Positions 8,666 to 19,164 of a stretch of 64,000 nucleotides of DNA are shown here, piece by piece. Location of the stretch: positions 45,308,760-45,372,759 of the forward strand of contig OZ024873.1 in NCBI GenBank assembly GCA_964017185.1, read 5' to 3'. Within the stretch, counting starts at the first letter, position 1. Every line of letters begins with the position of its first letter. Source of the DNA: Rugalucina vietnamica. Its lineage: Eukaryota > Mollusca > Bivalvia > Lucinida > Lucinidae. The position numbers were made by a program, and so were the translations under genes. Under the pieces are notes generated by a model. That model searched no databases. It saw only the letters and a program-made list of their open reading frames with translations, and had not been told where the DNA came from.

Positions 8666-9738
8666 CTTACTTATTTGATTTACTCGCAGTTTATTACTAT
8701 TTAGCCATGCTTGTGCATATTAACACGATGAAGCATCGGAATATGAACATGATGAAGCATCGAATGAATCCATGTTGTTATGACGTACGCCATAAACATT
8801 TATTAAAGTAAGGATTTAGAATTTTAGATGTCATGACAAAAACCTGTCGGGAAATGGCTTCCGCTGCCTGATTACTCATTGAAGTGCTAGTGTCGTCTAG
8901 CTGTGACAAGGACACAATACCGACTGTCAGCCACTAGCTAGCTGCGATCCACTGTATACTGGCCGATTGAGATGGCATAGTTGTTCATGATACTGCACCT
9001 GGGTTAAAATTGTTTGATTTCTTATTTTATTGTTAGATGATAGAAGTGAAATACTGTAATTACTAAATAGAATGTAGTCATGTTCCAAAAATAAACGCTC
9101 ACTTTTCGACCTTGTCCATGCTTCGTGCTGATTATATCTCCTTGTGTCAAGTGTATGGACACTGATTGGTCTGAGAGCTACAGAAATCATTTCTACTATA
9201 CAGCGTCTGTTTCTATCCGTATTCTAAAGCTCGCCTACGTCTGTTCCGTTTCGTATGGAAATGCGTCATTTCGTCTGTTCCGCTCCGTAACAAACGACTG
9301 TACCGCCCCGTAACCATGAAATTACCATACGCTTCAGAAAAAAAAACAAATCTTGGCTATTTTTACTGGAAAACATATAAAATATTTAATGTCTGGTGGT
9401 TCAGAACATATTTAACTACATACGGACTAAATCCAAAAGGTTGACAATGGCTTATTTTGCAAGCAATCTCGACACGCAGCCAAAAAAAATACAAAATATG
9501 CCATTTTTCACACGTCTTGGGCAGTTATGGCGAACCCCCTGAAAAATCATTGTGCTCTTGAGCACAGACAACTAGACGGGTATGTATGCAACACATCTGC
9601 TCTAGTTTGGTCTCAATATTTGCATTTGTCACTTTAAAAGAACGGAAAAACATTTTTGGCGCGAAAAAGAGCGTGCTCCTGTAAACGTCTGTCCGTTCCG
9701 TAACCGTCTGTTCTGCATACGCTCGGATATACACTGTG

Positions 9739-9864
9739 AGGAGGAATTGTACTATCTGTGTAGCGAAAACAAAGGGGCTGATCAGCTGTGCAGTTACTGC
9801 ACAGCTGATCTGCACCTTTGTTTTCGTATATGTTAAAATCTGGTTTTCTCATGATGCGGCTCAA
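9739..9864. repeat. MITE family P, copy 2, right part
   Basis: It continues AGGAGGAATTGTACTATC, the palindromic core (9776-9825) and the end GGTTTTCTCATGATGCGGCT. Together with 7240-7351 it gives one complete family member after removing the insertion and one AGGAG. Confidence 0.85.
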
Positions 9865-10159
9865 TAAAAACTGATCATTCCAAGATGGTTCTGCTGTGAA
9901 TTATCTTATTTTCTATTTATTTGAGTTGTTTGCCTCTCTGTTACGTGCTTGTCATCTTTGTATTTGGTTGATGCCAATGCAGGTGGCTACCTTGATGGAA
10001 AAGAGCTAATCATATTCCTCTTCATCGTGTTAAGATCATTTGTGATGCATTGTGCTGTCCTGAAACTCCTTTCCTACTGGTGTGTGTTGGGACTTAAAAT
10101 TAAATTATGTCAACTCCTGAATCAGAATCTTCTGTTCTGACTTTCTACTGAAGGACAAG

Positions 10160-10235
10160 AGAATGGATTCACTGTACAGCTGATCTTTGTTTTTGTAAAC
10201 GCAAAATGCCGTTTTTCTCGTGATGTGCATCATAA
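10160..10235. repeat. MITE family P fragment
   Basis: ACAGCTGATCTTTGTTTT and GCCGTTTTTCTCGTGATG match the right part of family P. The rest is missing. The interval 9865-10160 holds no supported gene. Confidence 0.5.
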
Positions 10236-10314
10236 ACAGTACTCAGCATATATTTTTTAACCAGCAGCCGATCGCTGCCTCATTTTAAGATCAACAAAAG
10301 GAACTGATCCTAAC

Positions 10315-10391
10315 CATGCAATCTCATCGAAAAACCTTTTGTAAGACCACAGAATTGAACCTCCGAACACAGGAGTGATTGGCTGGATGCA
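10315..10391 (-). CDS. Possible channel exon between S1 and S2 (doubtful)
   Basis: The frame CIQPITPVFGGSILWSYK...DEIAW ends in a donor GTTAGG with phase 2, which fits exon 11 exactly. Its start is unclear: the strong acceptor TTGCAG at 10399 gives a stop after exon 10, while a weaker CAGAG acceptor at 10392 keeps frame. An extracellular S1-S2 loop is expected here. Transcript reads would settle it. Confidence 0.35.
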
Positions 10392-10574
10392 CTCTGGCCT
10401 GCAATACTAATGTCTCTTTCAAAGATTACACAAACAAAATTTACCAACAAGGCAGTTGTCAACCAAAACAGGCAGATATTATCACCTTGTAATAGAATTT
10501 GTCACCATCAAGTCAATGCACAGTCAGCAAGAAAGAATTTGACCAAGTCATGGAATTAATGGGACACAACTCAC

Positions 10575-10707
10575 CAACAAGACAATTCTCCACCATTGGT
10601 CTGGTAGGACATACAGATGTCTCTTGTCATATTCAATGAGACAACCATACACAGTCCACAACATGATGTAGGCAAAGTTGAAAGCCAGGCTCCCTATAGC
10701 TCGCCAC
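10575..10707 (-). CDS. Channel exon 10: S1 transmembrane segment
   Basis: Acceptor TTTGCAG, product WRAIGSLAFNFAYIMLWTVY (hydrophobic S1) then GCLIEYDKRHLYVLPDQWWR, and donor GTGAGT. Length 133, phase 2 in and 0 out, completing the Trp shared with exon 9. Confidence 0.8.
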
Positions 10708-11204
10708 CTGCAAAAATGAATTTGAAATTTTCAGAACAAGAAGTTGTTTTCCCCTAAAATTTTGACAAACAAATACATTGGCTTCCATTTTTTGCTTGTT
10801 TTTGAATTTGTTTGAGTGGGGCTGGGAGCTACATTTATTAGCTTCTTCTGACAATTTCAGAGGTGAAATTAGATGCCCTATCAAATTTAAATCAGAAACA
10901 AAAGGCATGAGAGTATTATTGTATCTGAAACTTTGATTCTGAAACACAAAGAAAATATCTTATCCAGTAAAACCCGGCCTCTACTGGCCACCATGCTCCA
11001 CTATACAATAGATTTGAAATTTGATTAGTAATTGCTAACTTCTGTCATATCCTTTACTTTCCAATGACTCAAATGCCATTTAAGACTTTAATGTAATTTG
11101 ACAGTATTCTTGAGTGTAAAATTTCATGCGGGACTGAAAGTTTTGAAACAAAGAAAAATGATTTGGCCCATAGTCATCAAAAACATGTAGACTACATAAT
11201 GACT

Positions 11205-11400
11205 GAACTAAATAATGGACACAAGGCTAAGATGTCCATGAAATGTATCCCCCTACACCCCACTCTTATATATTAAAACTGGGGTGTACAGGGGTATACA
11301 TGTTTTTGTATGTATTTTTTGTTATTTTTAGCCCCAAAACATAGATTGTCGTTACTTGTTAAAACTGCATCATCAAGGTAGCTCTAAAGTGTACCCACCA
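11205..11400. repeat. MITE family Q copy
   Basis: GATGTCCATGAAATGTATCC and TACACCCCACTCTTATATAT, then ACTGGGGTGTACAGGGG, follow the family Q pattern. It is degenerate on the right. Confidence 0.5.
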
Positions 11401-11523
11401 TCTATGTTTTCAGCAAGACTAAAAAGAAAAATTTGAATGAAAATTATAAATTCTAGCTGAAAAGACCATGTGCCTTTTTTGTATTGAAAGATAGGGATAC
11501 ATTAGAAGACTAACTGTACATAC

Positions 11524-11615
11524 CAAGCAAACTTTTGCCACATTATGTTGATCAGTGTGAGGAAAACTTGATGTTTCAGTAAATCAAACAGCTTGTACTT
11601 CACAGCTACTGCTAA
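11524..11615 (-). CDS. Channel exon 9: pre-S1 helix
   Basis: Acceptor TTTACAG, product LAVAVKYKLFDLLKHQVFL then TLINIMWQKFAW, and donor GTATGT. Length 92, phase 0 in and 2 out. TRP channels have a comparable stretch (a short helix, HP, then K-W) just before S1. A decayed copy lies immediately upstream at 11700-11751. Confidence 0.8.
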
Positions 11616-11699
11616 CTGTAAACAAAAACAATCGTGATTATAGATATTAACAGAATCTGATTTCTACCAATATGCAGATACAGAGAATAAAGTATCTCC

Positions 11700-11751
11700 A
11701 ATTGCGATGTTACACTAAATCAAATAGTTTGAGCTTCACAGCTGCAGCTAA
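11700..11751 (-). pseudogene. Decayed tandem copy of channel exon 9
   Basis: After an intact acceptor CTGCAG the frame reads LAAAVKLKLFDLV and then stops at TAA, against LAVAVKYKLFDLL in exon 9. The upstream intron context is also duplicated (ATTTACTGAAACATC against ATTTAGTGTAACATC). Confidence 0.7.
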
Positions 11752-12181
11752 CTGCAGATAAAACATTTCACAGAGGCTACTAGCATGACTAGGAGCAACC
11801 ACCACAGATGAAATCAATATACAACAATAGGGAGTATATACCTATTTGGTAACAATTTGCAATAGATCAGAATGGCCCATCACAAGTTGTTCCAAGACAT
11901 GTATTTGCATCCTTCAGCATTAGATTGATTTTGTCTGTAATGGTTGTTCCCAGCAGTGTTGGTTTTCTGTGGATAAATGGTGTGTCAAAACTCTTCCATG
12001 TACTTTGACCACTTCATCTTGTACATCATACTGTACCAAAATTAATCATAGAAATATCAATTTACAGCATGATTATAATGATTTCAAGCATGCCTAGACA
12101 TGAACTCCTTATAAGAGTATAGATACACACCAGACTGCAGGACCGTAGCACCTTGTCAGAATGTTGAATCCTCTAAAGAAG

Positions 12182-12690
12182 AATATGTCTTAAAAGAAAC
12201 AAAACAGCCAATTAGCTGACCTACTACTAAGGGGATGGTTCAGTCTGGTCTGGTCATAAATATATGAATGGAGGTTTTATCATGACAATGCATGTTATAC
12301 ATGTTTTCAAGGATCTTTACTTTTCATTACTAATATGACATAACAGCTAAGGTCCAACATAGTAAACTTAAGACATATGTAGTCTGACTTTGGTTCACAT
12401 TATTTAGAAACCAAAAGGTAAGATGTATTGTATGATTTTTGTTTAAATGCCTTAAAGACCTCGGGAATTTAAGGCCTCATTTCGGCCTCATGTGTTGGTA
12501 AAAAATTGAATTTTGGAATTTTGAGGAGAGAAGTATTACAAATAGCAGGTATAGGTCCCTGCTTATAAATTCTAGCACAACTATCACATTCAAATTGCAC
12601 ATGTTGCCATGACAACGGTCCGAAAAGCATGGAAATACCACTTTTTGCAATTTTGGGTCTATTTTCCACATTTCAACATCATTTTCAACT
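12182..12690. other. Intron stretch without a supported gene
   Basis: AT-rich intron sequence. I see only short frames with no family resemblance. Confidence 0.5.
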
Positions 12691-12795
12691 ACCGGCCCAC
12701 GCGACGAACAATTTCTTATTATGAAATAATTATGAAGTATCATCCAGAGATATTGTATGCTAGGTATCATTTTGTTCGTCACGTGGGCTGGCACT
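12690..12795. repeat. Imperfect foldback
   Basis: CGGCCCACGCGACGAACA near 12692 is matched in inverted form by TGTTCGTCACGTGGGCTGG near 12773-12791. Probably the ends of a small MITE. Confidence 0.5.
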
Positions 12796-13422
12796 TAAAA
12801 ATTAAAAAATGTGTTCAGAAATGGGCAAAAATAGACTAAAAAGTGCAAAATGTGCTCTATCTATGGTTCTTCTGGGCATTGCCATGGCAACGCTTGTAGA
12901 CTAAATCATACATGTGATGAGTTTGAAAGTTGCATCAGGGAGATTTTTCTTTCATTTCAGGGAGGTTTTTAAAAAATGTATAGATTATATAGGAAAATTC
13001 TTGCTTCATTTCAGGGAGGTTTTGAATATTTCTTGAAAAAGGGGGGTATTTTAGACAAATTTTAGATCATTTTATCGCTCATTTCCTGGAGTCTCCCTGA
13101 TGATGAGGGAGGTATCACATGTATGCTAAATAAAGCCCCTGTTCTTGTTTTTAATAGAGAAGATATATGACTGTTTCAAGGAATAGTTTTCTCACCTAAA
13201 TTCCAAAATTTATTTTTTAGCAAAATCTGAGGCCAAAATCAGGCGTTAAATGCCCTAGTCCTTTGCTTAAGTTTCAAGCAATGAGCCACCACTTCCTTGC
13301 TAAGTAGGGAATGTGGCTTGCTCAAGGAGAAAACACAGCATCCAAGGAGTCTGACACTCTACCATACATCATGGATCGGCCGCCACTTTCTCAGATTTAA
13401 AATTCAGCTGAATTTAAATTTT

Positions 13423-14835
13423 ACCAGAGGACCAATGGTCCTGTAAATGCTCATCTGAGAGATCTGCTAAATATACCTATAAACATGTTTGAATATTATG
13501 GTATTTAGTTTCCCAGTGCAGAGGCAGATGAAGCGCTTGGGCCATTTTTTTTTCCAATTTCCTGCACGTTTTCCCCTTCAAATGACATTTTAACAGTTTT
13601 CCCCATTCAAATACATAGGCGACCCATGTTGACCTTGCCTTAAAATAAGTCAGGGTCATCACAGGGTGATGATTTATATAAAAATTGTAGTACATTAGCC
13701 ATCAATGCTTCATGCCAAGTTTCGTTAAAATTTATCCACCAGTTCTGGAGAAGATTTTTGTAGGGTTTTTACCATATATGGGCACATTTGGAGGCCATCT
13801 TGGTCATGCGACCGGGATTATTTATATAAACATTGGTTCCGACTTCCTACAGATGTTTCACATAAAATTTGGCTTCGATTGGCCAAGCGGTTCCAGAGGA
13901 GAAGATGTTTGGCTATTATGGCAGATAAGCCCCTGGGGTGTATTTGTTTTATCAGAATCATCAATATTCAGCCCCACTGCACTTTTTCTGCACAATTTTT
14001 CCTTTAAAAGGCATTTTAACAGTTTTCCCCATTCAAAGGCATAGGCGACCTATGTTGACCTTGCCATAAACTAAGTCAGGGTCATTATTAATATACACAT
14101 TGTAGTACTTTAGCTATCAATGCTTCATGCCAAGTTTCGTTGAAATCAGTCCATCAGTTCTGAAGAAGATATGGGCATGGCGGCCATCTTGGTCATGTGA
14201 CCTGGATTATTTATATACATATTGGTTTCCCTATCCTACAGATGCTTCACATAAAATTTGGCTTTGATTGGCCAAGCCATTTCAGAGGAGAAGATGTTTG
14301 AATATTATGGTAATATACATGTATATTGCCCTGGAGTGGGGGCATTTGAGCCCCTGGGGTCCATTTTTTTTTTCAGAATCATTAATATTCAGTCCTACTG
14401 CCCATTTTCTGCAAGATTTTAGCTTTAAATGACTTTTAAAGAGTTTTCCCTATTCAAATGCATTGGTGAACTATGTTGACCTTGCCATAAAATAGGTCAA
14501 GGTCATCACAGGGTCATGATTTATATATACATTTATAGTACTTTAGTCATTGATGTTTCATGCTAAGTTTCGTTGAAATCAGTCCACCAGTTCCGGTGAA
14601 GAAGATTTTTCAAGGGTTTTTACCATATATGGTCATGGCAGCCATAGGTCACTGGACCTGGATTATTTATATACACATTGGTTACCCCTTCTTATAGATG
14701 CTTCATATATTTGGCTTAAATTGGCCAAGCGGTTTCAGAGAAGAAGATCTTTGAAATTGTGGATGGACAGACAGACGCCGGAGCATGGCCATCCTATAAG
14801 CTCACCTTGTGAGCCTAATGGCTCAGGTGAGATAA
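13423..14835 (+). mobile_element. Pearl/Helentron-like non-autonomous element H, copy A
   Basis: Family H starts ACCAGAGGACCAATGGTCCT with CTCACCTGAG, carries three ~457-bp monomers, then a (GGAC)n tract, CCGGATCATGGCCATCC, and a 3' hairpin AGCTCACC...GGTGAGCT ending CTAA. Subterminal inverted repeats, a central tandem array, an ACGG microsatellite and a 3' hairpin are the plan of bivalve pearl elements and Helentron-derived non-autonomous repeats. In this copy the first monomer is shortened, the microsatellite is nearly lost (GGACAGACAGACGCC) and the last bases have drifted (GAGATAA). Confidence 0.7.
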
Positions 14836-15370
14836 AAATGCATTTAAGTAGCTTAAGAGACTTCAAAGGTTTGATTATTCAAATTATCCTTAGATGTGAG
14901 GAAATCCTCAGATGTCAGATGTATGGTTTAAGTTCAAGTATTGCGTTACAGTGAACTGAGATGCAGAATAGACTGATTTTGCTGACAACCTCCATAGTCA
15001 GATGTGGGTACCATTGGGTTTAGTGTTTTATGTTCAACTCAACAGCTATGGTCATATGGAGATGGCATCTCAGATAAAAGTCTTGTCTGAAAAAAGAAAG
15101 GAGCCTGGATCAATCCACTGGTCTACAAAGCAAGTAGCTTAACAATACATCTAGGCCACAGAGGTTTCTCAGACATCTAGAGTCTCGTGCTCTACCAAAA
15201 ACCATTAGGTTCCTCCCCCATTAACTCAATCCCCCAAAAAATAGAATGTAATGTGAGCATTAGATGATCTTAGATGTACAGTTATTTTGTGTTTGTTTGT
15301 TTTTTGTTTTGTTGTTGTTGTTTTTGTCCTATATGCCACTGTCAAATAGCTCTTACAAACTAATTTACAG

Positions 15371-15922
15371 ATGTTGGGTATAGGGTCAAGAGCTGCTATC
15401 TTCATTATATTCATCACTGTGACCATCATCAGTGCATTTTCAACACTGAGGTACACCAGTGACCAGTGTATCAGCGCCTGCAGCAATCTGATCAACAATC
15501 TGACCAATGATTATGATGTCATGGTTTGCAGCCAGTGTTCTAGGAATCCTCCGCTCACCAATCAGATGTGCCAATTTTCCTGTGACAATGTCAAGCAAAA
15601 CATGTACCATTTTATGAAAGGATTTTACAAAATTTGTCAGGTGTGTGTGGTTAAAGCACAGCTGACAGCGCCGATGTGTATACACGCATGTGATTCCACT
15701 GTCAATCCCCAATACTTGGATATATGTTTGAGATGTCAAGAAAATCCCCCCATCACAGGTTTGATGTGTATTCATGCGTGTGATAACACAGCATACTCCT
15801 GGTATGCAAGCATATGTGACATATGTTCAATAGAACCACCACCTGTACTATGTAGATATGCCTGTCGAAATAAGACAAACCCTAAATATCAACAAATATG
15901 CACCAGTAAAATTTGTTCATAA
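15371..15922 (+). CDS. Secreted cysteine-repeat protein, family unknown
   Basis: The frame encodes 183 residues. A hydrophobic N-terminus (about residues 8-24) looks like a signal peptide. Five repeats follow, each C-x3-C, a spacer, then C-x2-C: Cys 33/37/53/56, 67/71/89/92, 103/107/119/122, 133/137/149/152 and 161/165/177/182, the last with C-x4-C. Repeats 2-4 share MC-x3-C-D and Pro/Thr just before the Met. Twenty evenly placed cysteines suggest disulfide-stapled helical hairpins. The ATG directly follows a splice-acceptor-like TTTACAG, so a 5' UTR intron is possible. AATAAA at 15969 gives a polyadenylation signal about 47 bases past the stop. It lies on the opposite strand within the channel intron. 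I recognise no family. Confidence 0.7.
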   Translation: MLGIGSRAAIFIIFITVTIISAFSTLRYTSDQCISACSNLINNLTNDYDVMVCSQCSRNPPLTNQMCQFSCDNVKQNMYHFMKGFYKICQVCVVKAQLTAPMCIHACDSTVNPQYLDICLRCQENPPITGLMCIHACDNTAYSWYASICDICSIEPPPVLCRYACRNKTNPKYQQICTSKICS

Positions 15923-15968
15923 AAACCATGCTTCATGTCTGCCAAAATTAGACTAGGGCCTTTTTACA

Positions 15969-15974
15969 AATAAA
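15969..15974 (+). terminator. Polyadenylation signal AATAAA of the cysteine-repeat gene
   Basis: A canonical hexamer lies 47 bases after the stop codon of the 15371-15922 frame, within the usual range for a compact 3' UTR. Confidence 0.5.
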
Positions 15975-16282
15975 TATGTTCTAAAAAATTGTACATGCAT
16001 TTAAGCTGTAACGACTAATGGTAATATTTCAATTTGTCCAAGTAAGAAATTCCACATACAAGTCAAAAATCAGAGTTAATGAAATAGTTCTTCTTAGCTT
16101 TTGTTGGTGTTTTTCTTTCTGTTTTATTTTTTTTTTCTTTTTTTCTTTTTTTTATCCAAAACCCATTTTCAATTTCATGATTTAAACATGGGCTTTGTTG
16201 TTTGAACAAGAATTACAATGGCTTCAAACAGCTATGCGCATAGATATTTCTGCACAAATTTTGTTTTAAAAATTTAAAATGG

Positions 16283-16493
16283 GAAAATTCAGAAACAAAG
16301 GTGCAGATAAGCTGTGCAGTCACTGCACAGCTGATCAGCGCCTTTGTTTTCACTTCACGGATAGAACAAATCCTCTTCCTCTTAAATCTGAAATATCAAG
16401 CTTCAAGCCATCTTCTTTAGCTGCACAGGCCCGTTTGTGTTGGACCTGGCTGGAACCCTGGAAGACCACTTTTCTTGCATCAAGGCTCATTTA
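16283..16493. repeat. MITE family P, copy 3 (reverse orientation)
   Basis: The palindromic core lies at 16295-16350, followed by a degenerate flank ending CATCAAGGCTCATTT. It lies directly left of family H copy B. Confidence 0.65.
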
Positions 16494-16500
16494 AGATAAA

Positions 16501-18044
16501 ACCAGAGGACCAATGGTCCTGTAAACGCTCACCTGAGATCTGCTACATATACAAATAAACATGTTTGAATATTATGGTATTTAGCCCCAGTGTAGGGGCA
16601 AATGAAGCCCTTGGGCCATTTGTTTTCAGAATAATCAATATTCTGTCTATCTGCCAATTTCTATTTTATTTATTCCCTTCAAATGACATGTTAACAGTTT
16701 TCCCAATTCTAATGCATTGGCAACCTATGTTGACCTTGTCGTCAAATAGGTCAAGGTCTTCACAGGGTCATGATTTATATACACATTGTAGTACTTCAGC
16801 CATCCATGCTTCATGCCAAGTTTCTTTGAAATCGGTCCACCGGTTCCGGAGAAGAAGATTTTTGAAGGGTTTTTACCATAAATGGGCATGGTGGCCATCT
16901 TGGTCATGTGACCTGGATTACTTACATACACATTGGTTATCCCATCCTATAGATGCTTCACATAAAATTTGGCTTTGATTGGCCAAGTGGTTTCAGAGAA
17001 GAAGATGTTTGAATATTTTGGAAATATACATGCATACTGCCCCAGGGTGGGGGCATATGAGCTCCTGGGGACCAATCTTTTTCAGAATCATTAATATTCA
17101 GTCCTACTGTGCATTTCCTGCAAGACTTTCACTTTAAATGACATTTCAAAAGTTTTCCCCATTCAAATGCATTGGCAACCTATGTTGACCTTGCCGTAAA
17201 AAAGGTCAAGGTCATCCTAAGGTCATTATTTATATACACATTGTGGACCTTGAGTCACTAGTGCTACATGCCAAGTTTCAAGATCCTAGGCCTTTGGGTT
17301 CTGGAGAAGAAGATTTTTATAAGGTTTTTACCATATATGGGCATGGCGGCCATCTTGGTCATGTGACCTAGATTATTTATATACAGATTGGTTCCCCCTT
17401 CCTATAGATGCTTCATATAAAATTTGGCTTTGATTGGCCAAGGGGTTTCAGAGGAGAAGATGTTTGAATATTTTGGAAATATACATGTATATTTCCCCGG
17501 GGTGGGGGCATATGAGCCCCTGGGGTCCAATTTTTTTCAGAATCATAAATATTCAGTCCTACTGCCCATTTCCTGCAAGACATTCACTTTAAATGACATT
17601 TTAAAAGTTTTCCCCATTCAAATGCATTAGCGACCTATGTTGACCTTGCCGTAAAATAGGTCAAGGTCATCCTAAGGTCATTATTTATATACACATTGTG
17701 GACCTTGAGTCACTTATGCTACATGCCAAGTTTCAAGATCCTAGGCCTTTGGGTTCTGGAGAAGAAGATTTTTAAAGGATTTTACCATATATGGGCATGG
17801 CGGCCATCTTGGTCATGTGACCTGGATTATTTATATACACATTAATTCCCCCTTCCTATAGATGCTTCACATAAAATTTGGCTTTGATTGGCCAAGCGGT
17901 TTCAGAGGAGAAGATCTTTGAAAATGGTGGACGACGACGACGACGACGACGGACGACGGACGACGGACGACGGACGACGGACGGACGCCGGATCATGGCC
18001 ATCCTATAAGCTCACCTGTGAGCCTACGGCTCAGGTGAGCTAAA
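16501..18044 (+). mobile_element. Family H element, copy B
   Basis: Full-length, with three monomers (markers CCATATATGGGC or its variant near 16877, 17333, 17787), then GAC/GGAC repeats (17932-17988) and the 3' hairpin ending CTAA at 18044. Its 3' end is only 12 bp from the donor of channel exon 8. Confidence 0.8.
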
Positions 18045-18056
18045 AACAGAACTTAC

Positions 18057-18088
18057 TGGAGTCTGAGTGTTGCCTTCTTTGTCTTTAT
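18057..18088 (-). CDS. Channel exon 8: 32-nt microexon
   Basis: Acceptor ATTCCAG, product KDKEGNTQTP, donor GTAAGT. Phase 1 in and 0 out, joining exon 7 and exon 9 in frame (NTQTP then LAVAVKYK). The hydrophilic linker is as expected between the ankyrin and membrane parts. Confidence 0.65.
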
Positions 18089-18825
18089 CTGGAATCAGAA
18101 AAATGTAAAATTGATATCTATATGGTTGAAATACTTAAAAGCGATCAAACCATCACATTGGGTCATCAAAACAGTAATTATAAAACTGCCTATTAATTAA
18201 GCATTATTATTGGCTGACCCTGACTGTCTAATACTTCAACACTAAACATTCATGTGTGAAAATCATCTTAAAATAAGCATCAATAAACATACAAAGATAT
18301 CAAGATGATGTCAGTTAATATACTAAAATGCCAGATGGAATTGTGCTCTTACATGCATGGTTTCTGGAAGATATCTGCATGTTCACTTTATTAGATTTGG
18401 TAAATAGACTGAATTTATACCTGCAATCACAGCTCAGCTAGGCATAAATTCTAATATGTCATGACAAAGACATTCCAGCAAAGGTGTCTTCATGCTAAAA
18501 ACTAATACAACAGGCCGATGGTCCAGTATACACTCGCATGATACCTGATTTGTACATAGGCCCAAGCAGGGGCAGACAACTCCCTGTTGTTGGAGTATTT
18601 TCATAAACATTTCTCCACATGCCTAATTGTATTATTTCTTGTAAGGTTTTCACAGATGCATGACTCAAGAGAGTTAACTCATAATAGGTAAACTTTTTCT
18701 TTCCCATAAAATAGGTAAAGGTCAGCAAATTATATGTAATTTGGAAAAAAAAGGTCCACAAATTCACAATGATGCATACAAAGCTGCAAGAATGCTTAGT
18801 TCTTAAGGTTTTGGTCAGACCCTGA

Positions 18826-19056
18826 CCCAAGGTTATAAAACTTTTCAAGCTCAGCTCAGACTAAATTTTATCCTGCTCCTAATGTTAAAATGCCAACAAT
18901 TGTTGTCATTTTAACATTTATTAGCAGGATAAATTAAGGCTTTAGTGATCTAAACCTAATGTTACAATTTATTTGGGGTATGTCAGATAATTTATGAGCA
19001 GTTTAAATTTTATGCTCAGCTAAGTTGAGCATGAAAAAAGTTTTATAACCTCGGGA
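18826..19056. repeat. MITE family R, copy 2
   Basis: Ends GGTTATAAAACTTTTCAAGC and ATGAAAAAAGTTTTATAACC, with the core CCAACAATTGTTGTCATTTT. It lies about 15 bp before the exon 7 donor. The stretch 18090-18825 shows nothing else. Confidence 0.65.
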
Positions 19057-19072
19057 CCCTGTTGTAACTTAC

Positions 19073-19160
19073 TTCTGTCTCGTACAAGAAGATTGAGGTA
19101 AAAATACTGGTCCCTGTTTGGTCTGTCTGTCGAGTGGAACTGATTCAAGGCTTCCATTGC
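19073..19160 (-). CDS. Channel exon 7: linker between ankyrins and membrane part
   Basis: Acceptor TTGTAG, product AMEALNQFHSTDRPNRDQYF then YLNLLVRDR, donor GTAAGT. Length 88, phase 0 in and 1 out. NQFHSTDRPNRDQYFYL is the stretch most reminiscent of pyrexia/TRPA channels. The upstream intron is about 26 kb and holds the TLR genes. Confidence 0.82.
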
Positions 19161-19164
19161 CTAC

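Larger units (their letters stand above)
7352..9738. mobile_element. Transib/RAG-like non-autonomous DNA transposon (CACAGTG ends, 5-bp TSD)
   Basis: Inverted repeats of about 92 bp (7352-7443 and 9647-9738) differ at one position over most of their length. Both ends read CACAGTG from the outside. The flanks are AGGAG at 7347-7351 and AGGAG at 9739-9743, a 5-bp target duplication, and the empty site is predicted by intact family P copies (for example 46040-46070). CACAGTG/CACWATG ends with 5-bp duplications characterise Transib and RAG-like transposons, and CACAGTG equals the V(D)J heptamer. No transposase frame is visible, so the copy is non-autonomous or gutted. A SINE and a MITE are nested in it. 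Subterminal copies of a motif near GTTACGGAGCGGAACAGAC occur on both sides. Confidence 0.7.

Noticed and set aside
9949-10140. Plus-strand frame with DANAGGYLDGKEL, which fits an EF-hand loop
   Set aside because: It is isolated: no flanking helices, no second EF-hand and no supporting splice context. Probably chance.
12126-12182. Exon-like stretch on the minus strand (acceptor CTTTTAAG, donor GTGTGT) between channel exons 8 and 9
   Set aside because: In the required phase it stops at TGA after ten codons, and exons 8 and 9 join perfectly without it. It could be a poison exon, but nothing supports its use.
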